A stretch of DNA of 64,000 nucleotides from Shewanella sp. MBTL60-112-B2. Its GTDB lineage: Bacteria; Pseudomonadota; Gammaproteobacteria; Enterobacterales; Shewanellaceae. Location of the stretch: contig NZ_BPFA01000029.1 of NCBI RefSeq assembly GCF_019655055.1, positions 1 to 64,000 of the forward strand, read 5' to 3'. A program made the translations under genes and the position numbers. Position 1 is the first letter of the stretch. The number at the start of each line of letters is the position of its first letter. The notes beneath the pieces were generated by a model. It saw nothing but the letters and a program-made list of their open reading frames with translations, did no database searches and was not told the DNA's origin. Shown here one piece after another: positions 50,858-59,895 of this stretch.

Positions 50858-51779
50858 AAGACTCATTGCTTAGTTCTAGCAGTTTAGCTGCAACAAATAA
50901 GTCTTGAATAGCGATGCCTGAACTATCAAAAATAGTAATCTCATCATGATTAGACCGCCCTGCTGATTGGCATGTTATAACGTGACCTATCTCTGTCACT
51001 GGTACATTTTCTGAATGCTGAAATTCGCCAATCACCAACGACTGCGCCTGATAGTCACAAAATAAACTTGCACCTTGGTACAGCTCCACTGGTAGCTCCT
51101 GCTTGCCGACTTTATCTGCTCCCATGGCTGAGATATGGGTTCCCGCTTTAACCCAGCGAGCCTCAAATAGCGGCGCAGTAGCTGTGGTGGCGGTCACGAT
51201 AATATCTGCATTTTCACAGCCATATTGGGCGCTGCCGACAGTACACTCTGCTTGTAATCCTTTATCCACTAGTCGCTTGATAAAGGCTTCGCAGCGATTC
51301 CTATCTCGGCCAACCACAATCACCTTAGAAATGTCGCGTACTTCTGCGATAGCGAGTACTTCGTATTCAGCTTGATGCCCGCTGCCAAATACTGCCAATA
51401 CGGTGGCATCTTTTCGTGCTAAATAATTAACTGCTACAGCGTCTGCAGCCGCGGTGCGGAAAGCATTAACTTGTGTTGCCGCAACGACTGCAACCAGCTC
51501 ACCGGTTTCAGGGCTTAACAGAAATACATTAGTGCCATGGCACGGCATGTTTTTGGCTTGATTACCCGGCCAGTAACTTCCCGTCTTCCAACCAACGAGC
51601 GTCGCAGTTGAAGCCGATTTCATTGAAAACATCGAGTCCGTTTGTGGCCCTGCTGCATTCACCACTGGAAACAGTGTCGCTTCATCGGTAGTGGCCGCGA
51701 TAAACGCTTCTTTAACAGCTGTATAGGCCAGTTGATGAGTGATAAGTTTTGCGGTTTGCGTTTCATTTAAATATTGCAT
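50856..51779 (-). CDS. Ornithine cyclodeaminase / mu-crystallin family protein
   Basis: A 307-residue NAD(P)-dependent protein of the OCD/mu-crystallin family. Substrate-binding residues lie in SMKSASTATLVGWKTGSYWP (about 50) and the Rossmann motif is VFGSGHQAEYE near 129. Family members include ornithine cyclodeaminase, alanine dehydrogenase and iminosuccinate reductase. It is translated just after a D-threonine aldolase-fold gene (one-base gap), so it may act on the imine or keto product of that enzyme. ATG 51779 was chosen by family start. The reaction is unknown. Confidence 0.87.
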   Translation of the reverse strand: MQYLNETQTAKLITHQLAYTAVKEAFIAATTDEATLFPVVNAAGPQTDSMFSMKSASTATLVGWKTGSYWPGNQAKNMPCHGTNVFLLSPETGELVAVVAATQVNAFRTAAADAVAVNYLARKDATVLAVFGSGHQAEYEVLAIAEVRDISKVIVVGRDRNRCEAFIKRLVDKGLQAECTVGSAQYGCENADIIVTATTATAPLFEARWVKAGTHISAMGADKVGKQELPVELYQGASLFCDYQAQSLVIGEFQHSENVPVTEIGHVITCQSAGRSNHDEITIFDSSGIAIQDLFVAAKLLELSNES

Positions 51780-51780
51780 G

Positions 51781-52947
51781 TTACCAGCCTTGGATTCGGT
51801 TCCAGATCTCATAGGTTTCATTCTCTGTATCAAACACATGGTAGTGTTGATGCATAGAGGCTGTGGCGCAGGCATGGTTAGGCAAAATATGTAATCGACT
51901 GCCCACTGGGAAGTTATCTAGATTCAAGTCACTATTATCTACCGCGCCAATAATACCATGCTCTTGGTTTACAGAGATGACCTGTAGCCCATCAAGCACT
52001 ATTCCACCGCTCTGTGTGACCAAACCATAGCCACAATCTGTAGGTTGACCTGCTGTGCCGCGATCTAAAGACAGCGCCATCCAGCCCGCATCAATAAATA
52101 TCCAGCCCTTTTCTCTGTTATGGCCAATAACCGTTGTCACCACGCTTGCAGCAATGTCCTCAAGCTGACAGACGCCGATCCCTGCCATCACTAAATCGAA
52201 GAAACCGTAAACCCCGGCTCTAACTTCAGTGATCCCTGTAAGATCTTGATAACTGTGGGCCGTTGGTGTCGAGCCAATACTAACAATGTCACACGGCACG
52301 GCAGCAGCGCGAAGGTTATTAGCTGCTTTTAACGTCATTTTAACTTCATTTTTGGCCGCTTCAGCTAAGGACTTAGGATCGAAACAAAGATAAGATTCAC
52401 CCGCATGGGCAAGTACGCCATGAAAACTCGCTGCGCCTTGGTGCAATATGTTGGCAATTTCAATCAGCAATGGATCATCTGGATGAATACCGCCTCGATG
52501 GCCGTCACAATCAACCTCTATCATTGCAGGGATCACGCAGCTATGTTGCTCACTATATAGGCTCACAAACTGTGCTTGCTCTATGGTATCTAGCAGGACT
52601 CGAACTTCTGCTCCTTTGGCGATAAGCTGAGATATTCTTGGTAATTTTCCCTCAGAAATACCCACTGCATAAACGATATTGCTATAGCCCTCTTCTACCA
52701 ACGCCTCGGCTTCTTTTACCGTCGACACCGTAATTGGAGATGTTTTTAGCGGTAATAGATGCTCAACTGCTTCGATTGCTCTTACCGTTTTAAAGTGAGG
52801 TCTTAATTCAGCCCCTAATCCATCTGTCTTATTACGTAACCGGGCTAAGTTTTTCAGTACAGTTTGCTTATCTACTGATAAAAAAGGTGTATCAAGACTC
52901 TGGTACTTACTTAATAGCTCTGGGTTATGGGTTTCACTAAGCAACAT
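51781..52947 (-). CDS. DSD1-family PLP enzyme (D-threonine aldolase / D-serine dehydratase fold)
   Basis: A 388-residue fold-type III PLP enzyme. The PLP lysine is in RPHFKTV near residue 52; the C-terminal metal pair is in LPNHACATA, His-x-Cys, the arrangement I recall for D-serine dehydratase rather than His-x-Asp of D-threonine aldolase. Candidate reactions are D-serine/D-threonine dehydration or beta-hydroxy-amino-acid cleavage. It is coupled to the OCD-like gene downstream. ATG 52947 has AGGA 8 bases upstream; the ATG two codons before is too close. A LysR gene is divergent 145 bp away. Confidence 0.86.
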   Translation of the reverse strand: MLLSETHNPELLSKYQSLDTPFLSVDKQTVLKNLARLRNKTDGLGAELRPHFKTVRAIEAVEHLLPLKTSPITVSTVKEAEALVEEGYSNIVYAVGISEGKLPRISQLIAKGAEVRVLLDTIEQAQFVSLYSEQHSCVIPAMIEVDCDGHRGGIHPDDPLLIEIANILHQGAASFHGVLAHAGESYLCFDPKSLAEAAKNEVKMTLKAANNLRAAAVPCDIVSIGSTPTAHSYQDLTGITEVRAGVYGFFDLVMAGIGVCQLEDIAASVVTTVIGHNREKGWIFIDAGWMALSLDRGTAGQPTDCGYGLVTQSGGIVLDGLQVISVNQEHGIIGAVDNSDLNLDNFPVGSRLHILPNHACATASMHQHYHVFDTENETYEIWNRIQGW

Positions 52948-53092
52948 GAACATTTTCCTGTTCCATCTATAAAATCATTTCTGGATTGATGCAACTGAAC
53001 GAGATCAAACCAGTGAGTAGAACAACAGTATCCAAGAAGTATGTTTTGTTTTACATTAATACTTATTAAGGTATAGATTAAGTCCAAACCAA

Positions 53093-54031
53093 ATGATCAC
53101 CACTGAAGATCTAAGATTTATCACCACAATCGCAAGCCATAGAACCTTAGCCGATGCCGCTAGATCCTTAAATATCACCCCACCATCGGTGACACTTAGA
53201 TTGCAACATATTGAAAAAAAGCTATCGATTAAACTTATCCAACGTCCCTCTAGAGTTGTAAGCCTTACCGAAGAAGGACAACTTTTATTGGATAAAGGCC
53301 TGCCTATTTTAAGAGGGCTTGATGAGCTACAAGAACAGCTTGATGAACTCAGGGAACATGTCTGCGGCAAACTCAGAGTTTTGGCACCTTTAGGTTTTGG
53401 TAATGATTATATCGCGCCCTTGCTTGGCGAATACAAGCTCTTGCATCCTCAGCTTGATATAGAACTTGAATTATCAGATAACCCCAATTGGTCTAGTCAT
53501 CATAAATGGGACATCATTATTTATATCGGTGCGCTCAATGACTCTTCGCTAAAGATGATCACTTTGGCAAGTAATCAAAGATTTATATGCGCTTCTCCAG
53601 CCTACCTTCAGCAAATGGGCGAGCCAAAAGAGCCCCAAGATCTACTCAAACACCGCTGCATTGCATTAAGGGAAAACAACGAGGATGTTACCTTGTGGCC
53701 GTTTACCAAGTTGTCACCTGAGAAGCTTTCACATGAGAAGCTCGCAAGTGAAAATCTTGAAATGGTTAGGATCACGCCGACACTGGCAAGTAACGAGGGG
53801 CGGGTGATTAAAGATTGGGCTATGGCAGGGTTAGGCGTCATTATGCGCTCAGAGTGGGATGTGCAGCCGCAGCTCAACAGCGGTGAACTAGTGCGCATAT
53901 TAGCCGATTATTCTCTGCCAAACGCTAATATCGTCGCGCTATTATCAAGCCCAGAAAAAGAACGTTCGGCGCGTATTTCTGGCTTTATTCAACTACTAAA
54001 AGAACGGCTCAATCCGCTTCCCTGGAAGTAA
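53093..54031 (+). CDS. LysR-type regulator of the DSD1/OCD pair
   Basis: A 312-residue LTTR: helix-turn-helix at about 1-60 (RTLADAARSLNITPPSVTLRL) and the substrate-binding domain at about 92-300. Its divergent position, 145 bp from the PLP enzyme gene, suggests it controls that operon with a D-amino acid or beta-hydroxy amino acid as effector. An odd 15 bp in-frame tandem (53714-53758) encodes SPEKL-SHEKL-ASENL near residue 210, in a surface loop. MITE copy C follows the gene. Confidence 0.9.
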   Translation: MITTEDLRFITTIASHRTLADAARSLNITPPSVTLRLQHIEKKLSIKLIQRPSRVVSLTEEGQLLLDKGLPILRGLDELQEQLDELREHVCGKLRVLAPLGFGNDYIAPLLGEYKLLHPQLDIELELSDNPNWSSHHKWDIIIYIGALNDSSLKMITLASNQRFICASPAYLQQMGEPKEPQDLLKHRCIALRENNEDVTLWPFTKLSPEKLSHEKLASENLEMVRITPTLASNEGRVIKDWAMAGLGVIMRSEWDVQPQLNSGELVRILADYSLPNANIVALLSSPEKERSARISGFIQLLKERLNPLPWK

Positions 54032-54054
54032 TAGATAACGATATAACAAACTTT

Positions 54055-54319
54055 ATACCAATTAGTATAAAGATTTGGTCGCTCAGCGAGAGTTTAGCGG
54101 CTCTGAGACAAGGCAACGAGTGCAGAGCATAGTTATTCTACGTTTAAGCTTGTTAACGCAGTATCAGAGCCACTAAAACTCGCCATTCTGGAGCATTTTT
54201 GGCTGCCTACTTCTGCGTTAAATAACTTCACCAGGGAGCAACCATTCTTTCAGTTATTCGTCTTGAATTAGTTTGCCAAAAACGCTCTGAGTAGATCAAC
54301 TTCTTATACTGATTGGTAT
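54055..54319. mobile_element. MITE-like element, copy C
   Basis: 265 bp with imperfect inverted ends (ATACCAATTAGTATAAAGA against TTCTTATACTGATTGGTAT). It is closely related to copy B but lacks ~60 bp in the middle. Internal CGAGAGTTTAGCGGCTCTGA pairs with TCAGAGCCACTAAAACTCG. It encodes nothing; it lies between the LysR gene and the fabB terminator. Confidence 0.85.
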
Positions 54320-54350
54320 TAGGTGTACTACTTCGTCAGGCTTCAGGCAC

Positions 54351-54378
54351 AAAAAAAGGAAGCCTAAGCTTCCTTTTT
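54351..54378. terminator. Intrinsic terminator of fabB
   Basis: AAAAAAAGGAAGC / GCTTCCTTTTT hairpin, about 27 bases past the fabB stop on the minus strand. Confidence 0.9.
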
Positions 54379-54404
54379 AATACTATCTTTAGTGGCTGTA
54401 AGTA

Positions 54405-55616
54405 TTACTTGTACTTACGCATAACCAAAGTTGCGTTTGTGCCACCAAAACCGAAGCTGTTGCTCATCACAGTGTTAAGCTCTTTCTCGGTCATTTCAGT
54501 CACAATCGGCATACCTGCAGCTTTTTCATCGACATTATCGATGTTGATGCTTGGTGCGATAAAACTGCTTTCCATCATGATCAAGCTGTAAATCGCTTCA
54601 TGAGCACCTGCAGCGCCTAACGCGTGACCAGTCAAAGACTTAGTCGATGCGATTGCTGGCAGATTATCACCAAAGGTTTCACGCAGTGCTTCAAGCTCGC
54701 GCATGTCGCCTACTGGCGTTGATGTGCCGTGAGTATTGATGTAATCGATAGGTGTATCGACATCGGCAAGAGCCATCTGCATACAACGTACAGCACCTTC
54801 ACCCGATGGAGCAACCATATCATAACCGTCAGATGACGCGCCATAACCAATGATCTCAGCGTAGATTTTTGCGCCACGTGCTAGTGCGTGTTCTAACTCT
54901 TCAACAACAACGATACCGCCGCCGCCAGAGATAACAAAACCATCACGGTCTGCATCATAAGTACGTGATGCTTTGGTTGGCTCATCGTTATACTTAGTCG
55001 ATAGTGCGCCCATAGCATCGAAGCCCATGGTTAGCGTCCAATCGACTTCTTCTGAACCACCAGCAAATACCATATCTTGCTTACCCATTTGGATAAGTTC
55101 AGCCGCATGGCCGATACAGTGTGCACTGGTTGCACAAGCAGAACTAATTGAGTAGTTCATGCCTTTAATCTTAAACGGCGTAGCCAAACATGCGCTAGCA
55201 GTGCTCGACATGATACGCGGCACAATATACGGGCCAACGCGCTTAACGCCTTTTTCACGTAGTGTGTCAGCAGCTTGAACTTGGTTTGCTGAAGATGCGC
55301 CGCCGGTGCCTACGATAATACCGACACGTGGGTCTGAATACTGCTCTTCAGTCAAATCAGCATCTTTAATCGCTTCTTGCATTGCGATATGTGCATAAGC
55401 TGCTGCATTACCCATAAAGCGCAGTGCTTTACGGTCAATATATTCTGATGGGTCAATCTTAATGTCGCCCCAAACATGACTACGCAGCTTCATTTCTTCA
55501 AACTGATCTGAGTGGGTAATACCACTACGACCCGCTTTTAATGATTCAGTGACTTCTTGCTTGTTGTTACCGATACTTGATACGACACCAAGTCCAGTGA
55601 TCACGACTCTTTTCAT
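54405..55616 (-). CDS. fabB: Beta-ketoacyl-ACP synthase I
   Basis: A 403-residue KAS I, needed for unsaturated fatty acid elongation. The nucleophile is Cys161 in SSACATSAH; the catalytic histidines are in NTHGTSTPVGD (near 295) and TGHALGAAGAHE (near 330), with Lys in ASTKSLTGH. ATG 55616 was chosen by the family start MKRVVITGLG; the 21-residue extension has no ribosome site. It is monocistronic and divergent from mnmC. Confidence 0.95.
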   Translation of the reverse strand: MKRVVITGLGVVSSIGNNKQEVTESLKAGRSGITHSDQFEEMKLRSHVWGDIKIDPSEYIDRKALRFMGNAAAYAHIAMQEAIKDADLTEEQYSDPRVGIIVGTGGASSANQVQAADTLREKGVKRVGPYIVPRIMSSTASACLATPFKIKGMNYSISSACATSAHCIGHAAELIQMGKQDMVFAGGSEEVDWTLTMGFDAMGALSTKYNDEPTKASRTYDADRDGFVISGGGGIVVVEELEHALARGAKIYAEIIGYGASSDGYDMVAPSGEGAVRCMQMALADVDTPIDYINTHGTSTPVGDMRELEALRETFGDNLPAIASTKSLTGHALGAAGAHEAIYSLIMMESSFIAPSINIDNVDEKAAGMPIVTEMTEKELNTVMSNSFGFGGTNATLVMRKYK

Positions 55617-55846
55617 TATTAACTTTCCATTTTGTACATCTAGTACCAATTTTGCTGCACCAATGGTATCGCTTTTCATCCATTTAAGTGGTCAGCTTTC
55701 CATAAGGAACACAAAAATAATGCTCATTATGAGACCTTACGTATAAACTTTGCCAAAATGTGCCCATAAAAATGTACAATTTCCGCAAGTAAAACCGATT
55801 ATAAAGCATATTTGTGTGTGCTTAATTTAACATTAAAGACGTAACC

Positions 55847-57760
55847 ATGACAGTAAGTAAAATTCTCAAGCAGATCATCGACAGTAAAACCACTAAAAAT
55901 CTGGTCATTGGCCAGATAGGTTTAGGTAGCATTGCCAAGCTTAAAGAATGGGTAACTCTACTCGCTCACCAGCAAGAGAAGCTTACGTTAAAGATATTTG
56001 CCGATATAAACGAGGCATCACTTACCCTACTGACAGATAAAGAGTTATCTGAATTGCTATGTCCTCAAGGAAGCGTAACTTTAGCTGCAATTGAAGGCTG
56101 TCAGCGAGTCATCGTTAATAATGGCAAACTCACTATCGATTTTTATCTAGGGCCATACCTAACGCAACTGCAAGCTTTGCCTATGGTTAGCGATGGTTTT
56201 GTTGATGGCTGGCACATCAACAGTGATGCAGAGCAAACTCAGATTACCCAACCACTGTTTTGGCAGTTGGCAAAGTTAAGTAAAAATGATGCCCTATTGA
56301 GCCTGGATGAAGTTCTTAGCGCCGAACAATGCCAATCACTCTACTCTCAGGCTAAACAAGTAGGTTTTTTACGCTTTGCCGGCAGCGTTGTAGAGAATAC
56401 ACAGAGCCGCGATGATATCTGTTTTCAAGAAAGAGCCGCTATGCGTTCGCAAAGCCAAGCCTTACAAGCTCCTTATCCGATATGTTCTACTGCAAGTGCT
56501 GCACATGTAAGCCAAAGCATTGCTATCATTGGCGGCGGCGTAGCCAGTGCTTGTTTAGCCTTATCATTAGCCGAACGAGGACAACACGTCACGCTTTTCT
56601 GTGAAGATCATGCCTTGGCGCAAGCTGCTTCTGGCAATAAGCAAGGGGCTATCTATCCGTTGCTCACCCCAGATAACAACACCCTAAGTCAGTATTTTCA
56701 GCAAGCTTATCTGTTTAGCTTACAAAGACTCAAGAGCCTAGCCGCGCAAGGACACGCCATTGATTTTGACCTGTGCGGCGTAGTGCACACAGGGCACGAT
56801 GAGCGCAGCCGTAAGCGAGTGGCGAAGATTATTAATGGCCACAGCTGGCAGCCGAGTATCGCTCAAGCGATTACGGCCGAACAGGCGACTAACATTGCTG
56901 GTGTAAAAGTGGCTGACGGCGGTATTTTTTACCCTATGGGTGGCTGGGTGTCACCACAAGACTTTACCCAGGCGGCTTTTAATCAGGCTAAGACGATTAG
57001 CGATGCCACACTAAAGCTCAACACTCAAATTACCGACATACACTACAAAGATGGTAGCTGGTATCTCGATAGCAACACTGAGACATTTGGCCCTTTTAAG
57101 GCGCTTGTCGTTGCAAACGGCAAATCGATTACGCAATTTCCACAGACACAATATTTACAAGCGACAGGCTTTAGGGGTCAGGTTAGTCATGTTCCTTCGC
57201 GAACAAAATTGTCAAAACTCAGCAGTGTTTTATGCGCCCACGGCTATATGACACCTAGCAATAATGCCTTACATTGCCTAGGCGCAAGCTACGTTAAAAA
57301 TGCAGGTAATACCGATTATTGCCCGAATGAGCAGGTCGAGAACTTACATAAGATTCAGCATAGTTATGTTGGCCAAGACTGGGTGGAAGACATTGATGTA
57401 TCAGGCCATAGCGCTCGTGTTGGCGTACGTATGGTGACCCGCGATCACGCGCCTATGATGGGCCCAGCTCCGGATCTCGACTCGATCATGGATTTATATC
57501 AACAGCATCAGCTAACACCGCAGAGCCGTAATTACTGGCAAAATCATAACGCCCCTGTTCACCAAGGTCTGTATGTACTAGGTGGATTAGGCTCACGAGG
57601 ATTAAGCTCTGGGCCACTCGCCGCTGAAGCTCTTGCGGCGCAAATTTGTGGCGAATTAATGCCTATTAGCCGTGATTTTGTGGCGCTACTCAACCCAAAT
57701 CGAATGTGGATGCGTAAACTACTCAAAGGTAAAGCGCTAGAGATAGCTGCAGAGGCTTAG
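55847..57760 (+). CDS. mnmC: MnmC, tRNA mnm5s2U oxidoreductase; methyltransferase half degenerate
   Basis: A 637-residue protein. The C-terminal FAD domain is intact: IAIIGGGVAS (229-231 are the Gly core), ASGNKQGAIYPLL, GVRMVTRDHAPMMG and GLGSRGLSSGPL all match MnmC(o), which removes the carboxymethyl part of cmnm5U34. The N-terminal half is eroded compared with E. coli MnmC(m). About 60 residues before the SAM site are missing, the GFGTGLNF motif reads GLGSIAKL, and FLDGFAPAKNPDMW reads FVDGW followed by unrelated residues (Asp120 kept). So methylation is doubtful here. It is divergent from fabB. Confidence 0.88.
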   Translation: MTVSKILKQIIDSKTTKNLVIGQIGLGSIAKLKEWVTLLAHQQEKLTLKIFADINEASLTLLTDKELSELLCPQGSVTLAAIEGCQRVIVNNGKLTIDFYLGPYLTQLQALPMVSDGFVDGWHINSDAEQTQITQPLFWQLAKLSKNDALLSLDEVLSAEQCQSLYSQAKQVGFLRFAGSVVENTQSRDDICFQERAAMRSQSQALQAPYPICSTASAAHVSQSIAIIGGGVASACLALSLAERGQHVTLFCEDHALAQAASGNKQGAIYPLLTPDNNTLSQYFQQAYLFSLQRLKSLAAQGHAIDFDLCGVVHTGHDERSRKRVAKIINGHSWQPSIAQAITAEQATNIAGVKVADGGIFYPMGGWVSPQDFTQAAFNQAKTISDATLKLNTQITDIHYKDGSWYLDSNTETFGPFKALVVANGKSITQFPQTQYLQATGFRGQVSHVPSRTKLSKLSSVLCAHGYMTPSNNALHCLGASYVKNAGNTDYCPNEQVENLHKIQHSYVGQDWVEDIDVSGHSARVGVRMVTRDHAPMMGPAPDLDSIMDLYQQHQLTPQSRNYWQNHNAPVHQGLYVLGGLGSRGLSSGPLAAEALAAQICGELMPISRDFVALLNPNRMWMRKLLKGKALEIAAEA

Positions 57761-57801
57761 CTTACAGCTTATCAACCTCATGCCCGAGTATGTAAAACCA
57801 G

Positions 57802-57826
57802 AAAAGCGCCTAATCGGCGCTTTTCT
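57802..57826. terminator. Bidirectional intrinsic terminator
   Basis: AAAAGCGCC - TAATC - GGCGCTTTTC hairpin between convergent mnmC and the DUF3313 lipoprotein gene. Confidence 0.9.
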
Positions 57827-57890
57827 TTTCTTGAAACTAACATCATAGTTAAGGCTAAAATGTAAGACTAAAATACAAGGCTATGGCTTA

Positions 57891-58619
57891 CTATTCGGCT
57901 CCTGCATTCATAAGCGCATTCTTAAAGTCATTAACCCAACGGCGATAAACGGTTTTGACATCGCCCCAATTAAACACTTGAGTATTTTGACTCCATTGAT
58001 TAAACCCTTGCCCTCTATCAGCCGCTTTAGCTAACACCTCACCGGTCTCGCCATCTTTAATCACCGCAAGTAACATCATCGAGCCAGAATTCTCTGTATA
58101 GGTTCTACCCATCGAGCTGAAACTTCTTCTACTGGACTCCAGAGGAGCACTGAGACGAATATCGGTAACCGCAGCTTCAATGACTAGAGTATTAGGTTCA
58201 GGTTGAGCGACCAACTCAAATGGTTGTTCAGCGTTGAACACTTCTTTTACCGTAAGGCTAAACTGCTCTGACATTTTAGTCAGTGCCTCTTGAGGCAACT
58301 CATAGGTAGCATTGAGGCCATCGGCTCTTTTATCTATCTTAGGTGGTTGGTAATCGGCAGGATGATCGTTGGTTACTTTAACAGGTTCAAAATAGAGCTT
58401 AGTGTACTTGGCCCAGTTTACATCTGGTCGAGCATAAGAGAGATCCAACTTAGAATGCTCAACTTTAACTAAACCGTCTTTAGTCATCTCAGCATCGGGG
58501 CCTTGCTGTAGCCTTGCTGGCTCAGAACTACAAGCCGTTAAGCCTAATATGCCCATGACTATGACTATGACAGACTTTAAAAGCCTGTCGCCCTTACACA
58601 CGTTTGTCATCCAAATCAT
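57891..58619 (-). CDS. DUF3313-type lipoprotein
   Basis: A 242-residue predicted lipoprotein. The hydrophobic segment ends in LTACSS, with Cys30 as the lipidation site. The mature part matches the DUF3313 layout: YTKLYFEPVKV near 75, a central stretch PNTLVIEAAVTDIRL and a C-terminal WVNDFKNALMNAG helix. The function of the family is unknown. ATG 58619 was kept because AAGGGA lies upstream; ATG 58610 is also possible. It converges on mnmC. Confidence 0.8.
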   Translation of the reverse strand: MIWMTNVCKGDRLLKSVIVIVMGILGLTACSSEPARLQQGPDAEMTKDGLVKVEHSKLDLSYARPDVNWAKYTKLYFEPVKVTNDHPADYQPPKIDKRADGLNATYELPQEALTKMSEQFSLTVKEVFNAEQPFELVAQPEPNTLVIEAAVTDIRLSAPLESSRRSFSSMGRTYTENSGSMMLLAVIKDGETGEVLAKAADRGQGFNQWSQNTQVFNWGDVKTVYRRWVNDFKNALMNAGAE

Positions 58620-58810
58620 TTTGATCCATCCCTTAGTATTTAATCTGTCAGCGTCAAGCTGCTAATGAGTAGCTGCAAAGCAATTATTCGCTAATTTATA
58701 TTCGCTAATTTAGTTACTATTTAATATGGATAGAAATACATAGGGAGTCAATTGAGTCACAAAACAATCAGGTGGTTATGGGGAAATGATCCCCGTTTAA
58801 TACTGCACAC

Positions 58811-58842
58811 AAAAAAGCCAGTCGGGAGTTCCAACTGGCTTA
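58811..58842. terminator. Intrinsic terminator
   Basis: AAGCCAGT and ACTGGCTT pair, with GGAGTTCC between; A-run on the left gives U's on the minus strand. It ends 36 bases past the SPOUT methyltransferase stop. Confidence 0.82.
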
Positions 58843-58877
58843 ATACAAGCGTCAACCTATTTTAGTGCTAGTCAGTG

Positions 58878-59402
58878 CTAACGTTTTACCCTAACTCGGT
58901 TGTTTGTATCTCGACTACTGCGAATAAGCTCGTCACTAGCAATAGAATTCGATTTAGCGAGTCTATCGTATAGCAATACATTCACTGAGGCCGCAAGATT
59001 CATACAGCCTACCGTAGGCACATAGACCACGGCATCAGCACCATTAATGACTTGTTGACTGATAGTGCCATCTTCAGGGCCGAAGATGTAAATTGCTTTT
59101 TCAGGGTGCTCAAATTCCGGAAGCGGGATAGCCCCTTCAACTAGGTCAACACAAACCACTTTTACGTCGGGCTCTATGGCATCGAGCAATGACTCGACTT
59201 TCATCAACGGAATAGAACTACTGGCACGTTTAGTGTCGGTATTATATTGCGCTGTGCCATTAGTGGCGGCTAGCTCATAGCGTTTACCGGTATAAAATAC
59301 CGCATCAGCACTATAACAACCCACGGCGCGCATTATACCACCGACATTTGTTGGACTTTTTGGGTTAACTAAACCAATGCCAACATAACTACTCTTACTC
59401 AT
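58878..59402 (-). CDS. SpoU/TrmH-type (SPOUT) RNA methyltransferase
   Basis: A 174-residue SPOUT methyltransferase. The three family motifs are visible: NVGGIMRAVGCY (residues 20-31), IYIFGPEDGTIS (about 104) and VGCMNLAASVNVLLYDRL (about 131), which form the SAM-binding knot. It has no extra RNA-binding domain, so it is one of the short forms. The target RNA cannot be told; TrmL-like 2'-O-methylation of tRNA position 34 is one possibility. Confidence 0.87.
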   Translation of the reverse strand: MSKSSYVGIGLVNPKSPTNVGGIMRAVGCYSADAVFYTGKRYELAATNGTAQYNTDTKRASSSIPLMKVESLLDAIEPDVKVVCVDLVEGAIPLPEFEHPEKAIYIFGPEDGTISQQVINGADAVVYVPTVGCMNLAASVNVLLYDRLAKSNSIASDELIRSSRDTNNRVRVKR

Positions 59403-59496
59403 AACAGGGTAAACTCTTTCACTCTATCTAGAGGTGAACACATTAATTAATGCGTTCACCTTAACTAGCAACTAGTTTGTAAGTCGCCAGCTTTTA

Positions 59497-59766
59497 TTAT
59501 GCAGCCAGTTTAGTGCTTAATTGAGCCCAAGCATCGCTCACTAATGCGTAATCACTATCACCTAGCTCTTCTCTTGCTAATGCTAAACACTCGCTCATTT
59601 TAGCATCTAACGCGCTAAGTCCTTGCTCACTCTCGACTTCAAGCTGCGAAAGCACAACCGCCACATGGCCTTGTAAATAACCACTTGCAAATAACGCGTC
59701 ATCATCACCTTCGGCAACAATGGTTTCAATCCAGTCTTGTAGTGTTTGCTCGTACTGCTCAATCAT
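59497..59766 (-). CDS. yfcL: YfcL-family protein
   Basis: An 89-residue acidic helical protein resembling E. coli YfcL (DELFASGYLRGHL in E. coli; DDALFASGYLQGHV here near residue 22). Its function is unknown. ATG 59766 has GGAG 6 bases upstream; the longer reading adds 19 residues without support. In E. coli yfcL also lies near aroC. Confidence 0.82.
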   Translation of the reverse strand: MIEQYEQTLQDWIETIVAEGDDDALFASGYLQGHVAVVLSQLEVESEQGLSALDAKMSECLALAREELGDSDYALVSDAWAQLSTKLAA

Positions 59767-59895
59767 TGAGGGCTCCACATGCTTATCAATTGGAGTGCGG
59801 ATCGACAATCGTTCTATCCACACTCCAAACTTGTCTTAAAATCGTAAATGAACATCACCAAGCGCAGTTTTCTGCGAACCCAGCGATGAGTATTT

